DNA of 32,296 nucleotides, taken from contig CALVKH010000007.1 in assembly GCA_944332575.1 (NCBI GenBank), positions 1 through 32,296 on the forward strand, given 5' to 3'. A program made the translations under genes and the position numbers. The DNA is from an uncultured Bacilli bacterium. GTDB lineage: Bacteria > Bacillota_I > Bacilli_A > RF39 > UBA660. Positions within the stretch are counted from its first letter, which is position 1. Each line of letters begins with the position of its first letter. This document shows, in pieces, positions 7,833 through 15,052 of this stretch. Below the pieces are notes generated by a model, which made no database searches, was not told the origin of the DNA, and saw only the letters and a program-made list of their open reading frames with translations.

Positions 7833-8585
7833 ATGTTAATAGATACTCATTTGCATATGAATAATGATGCTAATATAGAAAATATAATTAAAGAAGCTTA
7901 TGATAATGATGTTAAATATTTAATCATTAGTGGTTGTGATAAAGAAGGAATATTAGATGCTTTAGAAATTATAAAAAAATTTGATAATGTTTATGCTACC
8001 ATAGGGTTTCATCCGAGTGAAGTGGATGCAGTTAGTGATAGTGATTTAATATGGATAGAGGATTTGATTAAAAATAATAACAAGATAATAGGGATAGGAG
8101 AAATAGGTTTAGATTATTATTATGGTAAAGATAATAAGGATAAGCAGTTACAATTATTTTCTAACCAATTAAAAATAGCTGAAAAATTACAACTTCCTGT
8201 TGTTATTCATTCTAGAGATGCATTCCAAGATACTTATGATTTATTAAAACAATATAATTTAAAAGGTATTATTCATTGTTTTACTGGTAGTCTTGAAGTA
8301 GCTCACCTTTATATAAAATTGGGGTATTGTTTAGGTATAGGAGGAGTAGTTACTTTTAAAAATAGCAATTTATCTAATACTATTGAACAAATTCCTATGG
8401 AAAATATTGTGTTAGAGACAGATAGTCCATATTTAGCACCAGAGCCTTTTAGAGGTAAACAAAATAGTCCAAAATATATACCAATAATAGCTAAAAAAAT
8501 ATCTGAGTGCAAAAAAATATCCACAGAAGAAGTGGAAAAGATTACCTCTTCTAATGTAACTAGAATATTTGACTTAAAATTTTGA
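7833..8585 (+). CDS. tatD: TatD-family metal-dependent deoxyribonuclease
   Basis: A TIM-barrel hydrolase of the TatD/YabD family, a 3'-5' exonuclease on DNA or RNA in characterised members. The metal ligands are visible: H6 and H8 (DTHLH), E90 (GEIGLDYY), H126 (VIHSRD), H148 (HCFTG) and D197 (ETDSPYLAPEP). The 250 residues are the normal length. The start is ATG 7833 behind AGAGGTGG. It sits next to metG as in B. subtilis (metS-yabD) and ends in TGA. A short gap (37 bases) with no terminator separates it from the 3D-domain gene, so the two may be co-transcribed. Confidence 0.96.
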   Translation: MLIDTHLHMNNDANIENIIKEAYDNDVKYLIISGCDKEGILDALEIIKKFDNVYATIGFHPSEVDAVSDSDLIWIEDLIKNNNKIIGIGEIGLDYYYGKDNKDKQLQLFSNQLKIAEKLQLPVVIHSRDAFQDTYDLLKQYNLKGIIHCFTGSLEVAHLYIKLGYCLGIGGVVTFKNSNLSNTIEQIPMENIVLETDSPYLAPEPFRGKQNSPKYIPIIAKKISECKKISTEEVEKITSSNVTRIFDLKF

Positions 8586-8622
8586 GTGTGCTATTATATT
8601 TTTGTAAAGACGAGGAGAAAGT

Positions 8623-9198
8623 ATGAAAAATATATTATATATGATCAGAAACCAGCTTTGCGTAATATTAGTGCTAATCGTTATGTTTTTTATAATAGTT
8701 AGTGGTAATAAAAAAGAAGAAGTAATTACTTATAATGTAAGTAGTATTAATTCAATTCAAGCTGTTCATTTAGTTTCTAAATATAACGCTGAAGTGGTAG
8801 AAACTATATATGCTAGTAATATGTCTGAAATTTTGCAATATGGTCAAACCAATCCTGTAATATTTCAAGGAACAATGACTGGTTATGGTCCAGATTGTGT
8901 TGGATGTAGTGGTATAGTATCTTGTCCACCTAGAAATGATGTTAGAAATGGAAATATATATTTTGAAGATAATGAATACGGGACGTTACGAATTGTAGCG
9001 GCTGATGCTAATATTCCGTGTGGAACAGTAGTAAAAATATCAGGAGATAGACTTGGTGAACAAATAACTGCTGTAGTATTAGATCGTGGAGGAGTAATCA
9101 AAGGTACATTAATGGATTTATTAATGCCTAGCGAAAGAGCATCCAATTCTGTAGGAAGACAAAATGTAACATATGAAATAATAAGATGGGGATGGTAA
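8623..9198 (+). CDS. Membrane-anchored 3D-domain protein in the yabE position
   Basis: This 191-residue protein has a hydrophobic N-terminal segment (about residues 11-27) that would anchor it or direct export, a linker, and a C-terminal 3D domain. The three name-giving aspartates are seen in AADAN (D128), VVLDRGG (D154) and LMDLLMP (D165), in the double-psi beta-barrel fold shared with lytic transglycosylases. It lies between tatD and rsmA, where B. subtilis has yabE, but lacks YabE's G5 and DUF348 repeats. An unusual point is four cysteines in the exported part (C92, C95, C101, C133). A role in cell wall or spore peptidoglycan turnover is inferred from the domain only. Confidence 0.8.
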   Translation: MKNILYMIRNQLCVILVLIVMFFIIVSGNKKEEVITYNVSSINSIQAVHLVSKYNAEVVETIYASNMSEILQYGQTNPVIFQGTMTGYGPDCVGCSGIVSCPPRNDVRNGNIYFEDNEYGTLRIVAADANIPCGTVVKISGDRLGEQITAVVLDRGGVIKGTLMDLLMPSERASNSVGRQNVTYEIIRWGW

Positions 9199-9218
9199 AA
9201 GTACAGAGATGTACTTTT
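9197..9218 (+). terminator. Hairpin after the 3D-domain gene
   Basis: AAAAGTACA (9197-9205), loop GAGA, TGTACTTTT (9210-9218). The 9-bp stem is perfect and begins in the TAA stop. The T-run is only the stem's own four T, then ATTTAG, so it may be a weak terminator or a stability element before rsmA. Confidence 0.6.
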
Positions 9219-9236
9219 ATTTAGTAAGGAGTAATT

Positions 9237-10061
9237 ATGAAATATTCGCCAGTAGAAGTTAGTAACAACTTAAAAGAATATAAATTTAGCTTTAAAAAAA
9301 AATTTGGGCAAAATTTTATTATTGATGAGAATATAGTTGATAATATAATTAGTAAATCAAAAATAAAGAAGAATTCACTAGTAATAGAAGTAGGACCAGG
9401 TAGTGGTTCTTTAACTTATAAATTATGTAAGACAGCAAAACAAGTAATTTGCTTTGAGGTAGATACTAGTTTAAAAGATATTTTGGATAATAATTTACAA
9501 GAATATAATAATGTTGAAATTATTTATGAAGACTTTTTAAAAGTTAATTTACAAAATAAATTAAGTCAATATGAGTATGATAATTTATACTTGATAGCTA
9601 ATTTGCCATATTATATTACCACTCCTATTATTACTAAAATTATTGATGAGAAGATAGATGTTGATAAAATTGTTATCATGGTTCAAAAGGAAGTTGGTGA
9701 ACGCTTTAGCGCAAAGCCAAATTCCAAAGATTATAATTCTTTAAGTGTTTTTTTACAATATAATTTCAATATAAACAAAATTATGGATGTAAGTCGTAAT
9801 GTTTTTATTCCAAAACCAAATGTTGATAGTATAGTATTAGAATTATGTAAGAAGGAAAAGAAACCAGTAAACGATTTGAATAAATTTTATAAATTGGTTA
9901 GGGATAGCTTTACTCAAAAGAGAAAAAATTTGCGTAATAATCTAAAGCAATATGATTTATTAAAAATAGAAAGTGTTTTATCTAAGTATGGATTTGATTT
10001 AAATTCTAGAGCAGAACAACTATCATTAGATATTTTTATTGATCTTAGTAATAATTTATAA
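9237..10061 (+). CDS. rsmA: 16S rRNA dimethyladenosine transferase
   Basis: Dimethylates A1518 and A1519 in helix 45 of 16S rRNA (the KsgA reaction), a late step of small-subunit assembly. The 274-residue protein has FGQNFI (23-28), the SAM-binding VIEVGPGSGSLT (49-60), the catalytic NLPYY (122-126) and the KEVGERFSAKPNSKDYNSLS segment typical of the family, then the small C-terminal helical domain. ATG 9237 is preceded by TAAGGAG. In B. subtilis rnmV (ribonuclease M5) lies directly before this gene. Here it is missing and the 3D-domain gene is the direct neighbour. Confidence 0.97.
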   Translation: MKYSPVEVSNNLKEYKFSFKKKFGQNFIIDENIVDNIISKSKIKKNSLVIEVGPGSGSLTYKLCKTAKQVICFEVDTSLKDILDNNLQEYNNVEIIYEDFLKVNLQNKLSQYEYDNLYLIANLPYYITTPIITKIIDEKIDVDKIVIMVQKEVGERFSAKPNSKDYNSLSVFLQYNFNINKIMDVSRNVFIPKPNVDSIVLELCKKEKKPVNDLNKFYKLVRDSFTQKRKNLRNNLKQYDLLKIESVLSKYGFDLNSRAEQLSLDIFIDLSNNL

Positions 10062-10104
10062 TAAATATAAAATAGAAAACATATAATTATCTGGGGATGA
10101 TTAT

Positions 10105-10884
10105 ATGTTTTTTAAAGTTGGAGATCTGGTAACTAGAAATTCTTATAATAATGATATAGTTTTTAAAATAATTGAAGTAAATGATAAAATTGCCTATTTA
10201 AAAGGACTTAATATAAGATTATACGCTGATAGTAACATGGATGATTTAAAACTTGTTGAAGATGCAAGAATAGATGACAATGAACTTATTGATAGGATAA
10301 GTACATCAATAAATTTAGATCGTAATGAATATTTCTATTTACCGGGTAAAATTTTACATTTTGATGGTGATACTGAATATTTAGAACGATGCATGAATTT
10401 TTATAAAAAATTAAAAATAATGGCATATGGAGTTAATTTAAAAGAAGACGAAATACCACTTGAAATTGTAAAATACTTAGAAGATTTAAAACCTGATATT
10501 GTAGTTATTACTGGTCATGATGTTTTTTATAAGAAAAATGGAAAAATGAGTGACATTAATAGTTATAAAAATAGTAAAAATTTTGTTGATGCTGTGAAAG
10601 AAGCTAGAAATTATGAAAAATCTCATGATAAATTAATTATTATTGCTGGAGCATGCCAATCGGATTATGAAGAGTTAATAAAAGCAGGAGCAAATTTTGC
10701 AAGCAGTCCTAAAAGAGTTAATCTTCATGCTTTAGATCCGGCTATTATAGCTTCCTCTATAGCACTATCTGATAAAAGTAAGCCTATAGAATTGTTAAAA
10801 ATAATAGAAAAAACTAAATATAAAGAAGAAGGCATAGGGGGGATAATAACAAATGGTACCATGTATACGGGGTATCCAAGATGA
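10105..10884 (+). CDS. yabG: Sporulation-specific protease YabG
   Basis: YabG processes spore coat and cortex-associated proteins in the mother cell. The 259-residue protein starts with the small beta-barrel MFFKVGDLVTRNSYNNDIVF. It contains the diagnostic PDIVVITGHD (H138) and IIIAGACQSDYEELIKAGANFASSPKRVNLHALDP, with C184 as the likely catalytic cysteine of this protease family. It is somewhat shorter than the B. subtilis protein. ATG 10105 has GGGGATGA upstream. The gene lies between rsmA and veg, the same order as in B. subtilis, and its end overlaps the veg start in an ATGA. No convincing sigma-K promoter was found. A CATATAATTA at 10080-10089 only partly fits. Confidence 0.93.
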   Translation: MFFKVGDLVTRNSYNNDIVFKIIEVNDKIAYLKGLNIRLYADSNMDDLKLVEDARIDDNELIDRISTSINLDRNEYFYLPGKILHFDGDTEYLERCMNFYKKLKIMAYGVNLKEDEIPLEIVKYLEDLKPDIVVITGHDVFYKKNGKMSDINSYKNSKNFVDAVKEARNYEKSHDKLIIIAGACQSDYEELIKAGANFASSPKRVNLHALDPAIIASSIALSDKSKPIELLKIIEKTKYKEEGIGGIITNGTMYTGYPR

Positions 10885-11105
10885 ATATAGAAAAAATAAA
10901 AAGCAATTTAGAGCAGAGTAAAGGAAAAACTTTGAATTTTAGATTTAATGGTAGTAGAAATCAAATTGAAACATTTAAAGGAACAATTGAGAATACTTAT
11001 AATTATGTCTTCTTAATTAAAGTAGATGATGATAATGCAAAGATTAGGTCGTTTAGTTACACCGATGTTTTAACAGAAAGTTTAGAGATTTTTATTGATA
11101 AATAA
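10881..11105 (+). CDS. veg: Veg family protein
   Basis: A 74-residue protein matching Veg (DUF1021) along most of its length: IKSNLEQSKGKTLNFRFNGSRNQIETFKG, then YNYVFLIKVDDD, then SFSYTDVLTESLEI. Veg is linked to biofilm gene expression and to germination or outgrowth in B. subtilis, with no known enzyme activity. It is slightly shorter at the C-terminus than the B. subtilis protein (86 residues). The ATG overlaps the yabG stop by four bases (ATGA, 10881-10884), which suggests translational coupling. In B. subtilis veg instead has its own strong vegetative promoter. Confidence 0.9.
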   Translation: MNIEKIKSNLEQSKGKTLNFRFNGSRNQIETFKGTIENTYNYVFLIKVDDDNAKIRSFSYTDVLTESLEIFIDK

Positions 11106-11115
11106 AGAAAAAAAG

Positions 11116-11144
11116 TTGCATTTTGTCATAATTTATTATAAGAT
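11116..11144 (+). promoter_or_regulatory. Putative sigma-A promoter of spoVG
   Basis: TTGCAT (11116-11121), a 17-base spacer, TAAGAT (11139-11144). An overlapping TATAAG at 11137-11142 gives a 15-base spacer. The leader to spoVG would be about 45 bases. In B. subtilis spoVG is sigma-H dependent. No clear sigma-H match was seen here. Confidence 0.45.
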
Positions 11145-11198
11145 CATATTATAAAGTTATGTTAATATGACACATACTTTAAGAGGGAGGATAGGCAA

Positions 11199-11471
11199 AT
11201 GAAAATTACATCTGTAAACGTGCGAAAAATTGAGAAAGAAAATTCACGTATGAAAGGGATTGCGTCTGTATTAATAGACGATAGTTTTGCAGTACATGAC
11301 ATTAGAATTATCGAAGGAGACAATGGATTATTTATCGCAATGCCAAGTAGAAAAACAGCTACAGGGGGGTATCGTGATATAGCACATCCAATTAATCCTG
11401 AAGGTCGCGCATTGTTTGAAGAGGCTATTTTTGAAGCATATAAGAATGCTGATCAACCTTCTGAAGAATAA
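11199..11471 (+). CDS. spoVG: SpoVG, RNA-binding regulator / septation protein
   Basis: The 90-residue product matches SpoVG throughout: MKITSVNVRKIEKENSRMKGIASVLIDDSFAVHDIR, then FIAMPSRKTATGGYRDIAHPINPEGRALFEEAI. SpoVG proteins bind nucleic acids and influence asymmetric septation, capsule and virulence genes in different Bacillota. The start ATG has GGGAGG upstream. The gene stands alone between a sigma-A-like promoter and a strong terminator. In B. subtilis spoVG lies a few genes downstream of veg, so the gene order is a compacted version of that region. Confidence 0.97.
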   Translation: MKITSVNVRKIEKENSRMKGIASVLIDDSFAVHDIRIIEGDNGLFIAMPSRKTATGGYRDIAHPINPEGRALFEEAIFEAYKNADQPSEE

Positions 11472-11480
11472 TTGCTAATG

Positions 11481-11505
11481 AAACAACTTATATAGTTGTT
11501 TTTTT
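11481..11505 (+). terminator. Intrinsic terminator of spoVG
   Basis: AAACAACT (11481-11488), loop TATAT, AGTTGTTT (11494-11501) and T through 11505. Confidence 0.88.
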
Positions 11506-11508
11506 ATT

Positions 11509-11537
11509 GTCATATTAATTCTATTGCTTCATATAGT
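11509..11537 (+). promoter_or_regulatory. Putative sigma-E promoter of yabPQ
   Basis: GTCATATT (11509-11516), a 13-base spacer, CATATAGT (11530-11537). The -35 fits the B. subtilis sigma-E pattern (KMATATT) well and the -10 resembles CATACAHT. The spacer is one base shorter than the commonest form. The yabP-yabQ genes are sigma-E dependent in B. subtilis. Confidence 0.6.
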
Positions 11538-11555
11538 TAATTAGGAGGAATTAAT

Positions 11556-11849
11556 ATGGACAAGACAGATAATAGTATAACTAATTATAATCATGGAATA
11601 AGCGTTATTGAACGCAAAAACATAATAGTAACAGGAGTAAAAAAAATAGATAATTTTGATAACGAAGAATTCCTTATGGAAACTACAATGGGATATCTAA
11701 TTGTTAAAGGAGAGGAGTTAGAATTAATTAAATTAGATACCATGCAGGGAAATGTATCAATAAAAGGATTAATTAAGAGCTTTACATACGCCGAAGAAGG
11801 TAAGACTAAAGATAAAGAAAATAGTATTTTTAATAGGTTATTTAAATAA
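11556..11849 (+). CDS. yabP: Sporulation protein YabP
   Basis: The 97-residue protein fits YabP/YqfC-family proteins: NHGISVIERKNIIVTGVKKIDNFDNEEFLMETTMGYLIVKGEELELIKLDTMQGNVSIKG. These small mother-cell proteins are needed for normal spore cortex formation in B. subtilis. ATG 11556 has a strong TTAGGAGG site. The stop overlaps the yabQ start by one base (TAATG). A sigma-E-like promoter lies directly upstream. Confidence 0.93.
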   Translation: MDKTDNSITNYNHGISVIERKNIIVTGVKKIDNFDNEEFLMETTMGYLIVKGEELELIKLDTMQGNVSIKGLIKSFTYAEEGKTKDKENSIFNRLFK

Positions 11850-12139
11850 TGAATTTAGAAATTCAAATACAATCATTAATTTTTTCTTTAGTTTTTGGAA
11901 TGTTTTTTGCTCTTATGTTTAATTTATTTTATAAATATTTATTTCATGGAAAGCTAATATTTAGAATAGTAACTAATTTAATTTTTATAATAATAAACAC
12001 TTTATTATATTTTGCAATTTTAAGAATGATTAATGATGGAATTATTCACTTATATTTTATTATTATGATGGTAATAGGTTTTATAATTGGTAATATTAAA
12101 ACAAGAGTTATTAGAAGATATCGTTTAGAGGCTTTATAG
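11849..12139 (+). CDS. yabQ: Spore cortex biosynthesis membrane protein YabQ
   Basis: A 96-residue integral membrane protein with three or four hydrophobic segments (about 8-28, 38-58, 68-85) and a basic C-terminal tail ending RRYRLEAL. YabQ is a mother-cell membrane protein required for cortex assembly. The overlap with yabP and the sequence pattern support the identification. It is shorter than the B. subtilis protein. In B. subtilis divIC follows. Here a terminator follows and divIC is absent from this locus. Confidence 0.85.
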   Translation: MNLEIQIQSLIFSLVFGMFFALMFNLFYKYLFHGKLIFRIVTNLIFIIINTLLYFAILRMINDGIIHLYFIIMMVIGFIIGNIKTRVIRRYRLEAL

Positions 12140-12144
12140 GAAAG

Positions 12145-12177
12145 TATGATAAATCATTGTTATTTATCATATTTTTT
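12145..12177 (+). terminator. Intrinsic terminator of yabPQ
   Basis: TATGATAAAT (12145-12154), a seven-base loop, ATTTATCATA (12162-12171), then six T. The 10-bp stem is perfect. Confidence 0.92.
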
Positions 12178-12200
12178 ATGTGAAAAGAAAGTGTATCTTA

Positions 12201-12229
12201 ATGACATAATAATATTTTTGATGTATAAT
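12201..12229 (+). promoter_or_regulatory. Sigma-A promoter of the GdpP-like/rplI/dnaB operon
   Basis: ATGACA (12201-12206), a 17-base spacer, TATAAT (12224-12229). This is one of the best consensus matches in the window. The start would be near 12236, with AGGAGG 5 bases before the ATG at 12256. Confidence 0.8.
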
Positions 12230-12255
12230 TATATTGGGGTTTTGTCAGGAGGTTT

Positions 12256-13224
12256 ATGAAAATTATAGATCAATACAAAAAAATTAATAAATTAATTCAA
12301 GAATCATCTAGTGTATTTGTGGTAGGGCATAAGGACTTAGATCTAGATGCATTGGGTGGATGTTTATCTATGTATAACTATGTTGCTACTAAAAAAAGTA
12401 ATGTTTATTTTATTGTTGATGATGTTAGATCAGAAAAAGCCGTAGCCAAAGTAATTAAAGAATTATCTGATACAATTAAGTTTATAAAAGGAGACCATGC
12501 ACTTAAGTTAAAAAATAAAGATAGTTTACTAATTATTTTAGATACTAATAAAGATTATTTGTTACAAAATGATGATTTAAACAGAGAATTTGATAATAAA
12601 ATAGTTATAGATCATCATGGTGAAGGTGATGGAACGATTTACGATTCGTTGCTAATCATCGATAATGATGCTTCTAGTACATGTGAAATGATGACTGAGT
12701 TTCTTAAATTGAATGATTTTGTTATTGATAGTTATTTAGCTACAATTTTATTATCAGGTATTATTTTAGATACTAATAATTATGTCTTAAAAACAGATAG
12801 TAATACATTTTACTATTCATATTATCTAACTACCTGTGGTGCAAATCCTACAAAAGTACAGTATTTATTGAAGCAAGATTTAAAGAAATATATTAAAAGA
12901 CAAAAAATGATTACTAATGTAAAAATAATTAATAATATTGCTATAACTAAAGGACCACAAAATGAAATATTTAGACGTGAGGAGATTGCTAAGACAGCGG
13001 ATACTTTATTATTATTTAATAAAATAGAAGCTTCCTTTGTGGTGGCTAGAATTGATAAAGATAATATTGGTGTAAGCGCTAGATCCATGGGAAAAATAAA
13101 TGTTGGACAAGTATTGGGGATGCTTGGTGGCGGTGGTGATATTCATGAAGCTGCTGCTAAACTAAGCAATACTTCGGTTAATAAAGTGGAAAATGAAATA
13201 TTAAATATTATTAAAATTTTATAA
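12256..13224 (+). CDS. DHH/DHHA1 phosphodiesterase, GdpP catalytic core without sensor domains
   Basis: The 322-residue protein has the DHH phosphoesterase metal motifs H25, D29 and D31 (VGHKDLDLDALG), D96 (ILDTN), DHH at 119-121, D172 (ILDTN), then a DHHA1 domain with SARSMGKINVGQV and a GGGGD glycine loop near the end. It sits directly before rplI and dnaB, where Bacilli have gdpP (yybT), and its sequence is GdpP-like. GdpP itself is about 660 residues with two membrane helices, a PAS-like haem domain and a degenerate GGDEF domain, all of which are absent here. The likely activity is hydrolysis of c-di-AMP, with pApA or other short oligonucleotides possible as for the related DhhP/NrnA enzymes. 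It starts at ATG 12256 after CAGGAGG. Confidence 0.88.
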   Translation: MKIIDQYKKINKLIQESSSVFVVGHKDLDLDALGGCLSMYNYVATKKSNVYFIVDDVRSEKAVAKVIKELSDTIKFIKGDHALKLKNKDSLLIILDTNKDYLLQNDDLNREFDNKIVIDHHGEGDGTIYDSLLIIDNDASSTCEMMTEFLKLNDFVIDSYLATILLSGIILDTNNYVLKTDSNTFYYSYYLTTCGANPTKVQYLLKQDLKKYIKRQKMITNVKIINNIAITKGPQNEIFRREEIAKTADTLLLFNKIEASFVVARIDKDNIGVSARSMGKINVGQVLGMLGGGGDIHEAAAKLSNTSVNKVENEILNIIKIL

Positions 13225-13241
13225 TTTAAGGAGGGACGGTT

Positions 13242-13682
13242 GTGAAAGTAATATTTACAAAAGATTTAAGAGGACAAGGAAAAAAAGGTGATATAAAAGA
13301 AGTAAAAGATGGATATGCTAAAAATTTTTTAATTAAAAATAATTATGCTGTTCAACTTACGGAAAGTACTTTAGGTAAATATAATCGTGAATGCGAGGAA
13401 CAACGTCAAAATGATGCTAAATTACGCGAAGAAGCAAAAATATTAAAAGAAACGTTAGAAAAAATTGAACTTGATTTTACTGTGAAAACAGGAAAAGATG
13501 ATCGCGTTTTTGGAAGTATCAGTCCTAAACAAATAAAAGATGAATTAGAAAAAAAAGGTTATAATATTGACAAAAAACAAATTGAATTTGATCATAATAT
13601 ATCTAGTTTAGGGTACCATGATATTAAAATAAATTTATATAAAGATATTTTTGCTAAGATAAAAGTTAAATTACAAAAATAG
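13242..13682 (+). CDS. rplI: 50S ribosomal protein L9
   Basis: Binds 23S rRNA near the L1 stalk. The 146-residue protein has the conserved N-terminal domain (MKVIFTKDLRGQGKKGDIKEVKDGYAKNFLI), the long connecting helix and the C-terminal domain (TGKDDRVFGSISPKQI). The start codon is GTG (13242), with AAGGAGGG at 13228-13235. It lies in an operon between the GdpP-like gene and dnaB, as in most Bacilli. Confidence 0.97.
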   Translation: MKVIFTKDLRGQGKKGDIKEVKDGYAKNFLIKNNYAVQLTESTLGKYNRECEEQRQNDAKLREEAKILKETLEKIELDFTVKTGKDDRVFGSISPKQIKDELEKKGYNIDKKQIEFDHNISSLGYHDIKINLYKDIFAKIKVKLQK

Positions 13683-13693
13683 GAGGTGAAGTC

Positions 13694-15052
13694 ATGCCTA
13701 ATAAAAATGTACCTAGTAATCTTGAAGCAGAACAATCAGTAATTGGCTCAATGTTTTTATCTAAATATGCATTAGAAAAGGCATGTGAAACTCTTACTAA
13801 GGAAAGTTTTTATTATCATAATAATGCTTTAATCTTTGATGTTATTAAAGATATGAGTGAACATAAAAAACCAATCGATTTAACCACAATAACTTCAGAG
13901 TTAAAAAGCAAAAATTTATTAAATGAAGTAGGTGGAGTTGAATACTTATCAGAAGTATTAGAAATGGTTCCTACTGCTGCAAATGCTGAATATTATATAA
14001 AATTAGTGGAAGATGCGGCAATTTTAAGAAGATTGATTGAAGTATCAACTGATATTACCACTAATGCTTATCAATCATCTGATAATGTTAATGAAACTTT
14101 AGATGAAGCAGAAAGAAAAATTTTAGGAATTGTAAAAAATAGACGTTCTACGGAGTTTAAGACTATAAAGGAAGTTTTGGATTCTACGCAATCTAATTTG
14201 GAAAAATTAGCTGCTTCGAAAGGTGATATAACAGGAATTCCGACTGGATGGTACGATATTGATAATATTACTACTGGACTTCAAGGAAATCAATTAATAA
14301 TTATTGCTGCTCGTCCAGCAATGGGTAAAACTGCGTTTGCTTTGAATTTAGCTACTAATATTGCTATTAATACTGATAAAACTGTTGCTCTTTTCAATAT
14401 GGAGATGGGCGCAGAGCAATTAGCTTCTAGAATGTTAAGTTCACTAGGTCAAATAGAAGGTAAAAAATTGGCTACTGGAAAACTTATGAATGATGACTGG
14501 AAGAGAGTGAATGAAGCGGTAAGCCAATTATCAGATGCTAAAATGTACATGGATGATACACCTGGTATTACTATCGGAGAAATAAGATCTAAATGTAGAA
14601 GACTTGCTAGTAGTGAAGAAGGATTGGGTGTAGTTATCATTGACTACTTGCAATTAATTTCTTCTTCTACTAATTATGGTGCTAATAGACAACAGGAAGT
14701 ATCAGATATTTCTCGTTCTTTAAAAACAATGGCAATGGAATTAAATGTTCCTGTAGTAGCATTAGCTCAATTGTCTCGTGCTGTAGATTCACGTGAGAAT
14801 AAAAGACCAATAATGAGTGATTTAAGAGAGTCAGGATCTATTGAACAAGATGCTGATATTGTAGCATTTTTATATAGAGACGACTATTATAACAAAGAAA
14901 AGGCTATTGATGCTAATACTAGTATTAGTGAATTTATAATTGCAAAACATCGTAATGGTCCAACTGCGACAATAGAATTACTATTTAAAAGAGATACATC
15001 AACATTTTTAAGCTATCAAAGAGAAGGGCAAGGTGCTCAATATGAATCCTAA
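13694..15052 (+). CDS. dnaB: Replicative DNA helicase
   Basis: The hexameric 5'-3' helicase at the replication fork (named DnaC in B. subtilis). The 452-residue protein shows the N-terminal DnaB domain (PSNLEAEQSVIGSMFL), a RecA-type ATPase with Walker A ARPAMGKT (K212), Walker B VVIIDYLQLI and the C-terminal SRAVDSRENKRPIMSDLRESGSIEQDAD segment. It starts at ATG 13694 after AGGAGGTGA, 11 bases after rplI. The last 11 bases overlap the following peptidase gene, so the two are translationally close. Confidence 0.98.
   Translation: MPNKNVPSNLEAEQSVIGSMFLSKYALEKACETLTKESFYYHNNALIFDVIKDMSEHKKPIDLTTITSELKSKNLLNEVGGVEYLSEVLEMVPTAANAEYYIKLVEDAAILRRLIEVSTDITTNAYQSSDNVNETLDEAERKILGIVKNRRSTEFKTIKEVLDSTQSNLEKLAASKGDITGIPTGWYDIDNITTGLQGNQLIIIAARPAMGKTAFALNLATNIAINTDKTVALFNMEMGAEQLASRMLSSLGQIEGKKLATGKLMNDDWKRVNEAVSQLSDAKMYMDDTPGITIGEIRSKCRRLASSEEGLGVVIIDYLQLISSSTNYGANRQQEVSDISRSLKTMAMELNVPVVALAQLSRAVDSRENKRPIMSDLRESGSIEQDADIVAFLYRDDYYNKEKAIDANTSISEFIIAKHRNGPTATIELLFKRDTSTFLSYQREGQGAQYES

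Noticed and set aside
8883-9146. 87-codon minus-strand frame opposite the 3D domain
   Set aside because: The plus-strand 3D motif is diagnostic. The minus frame has no ribosome site.
10080-10089. CATATAATTA before yabG as a sigma-K -10 box
   Set aside because: It does not fit CATANNNTA fully, there is no AC at the -35 distance, and the start would fall inside the ribosome site.
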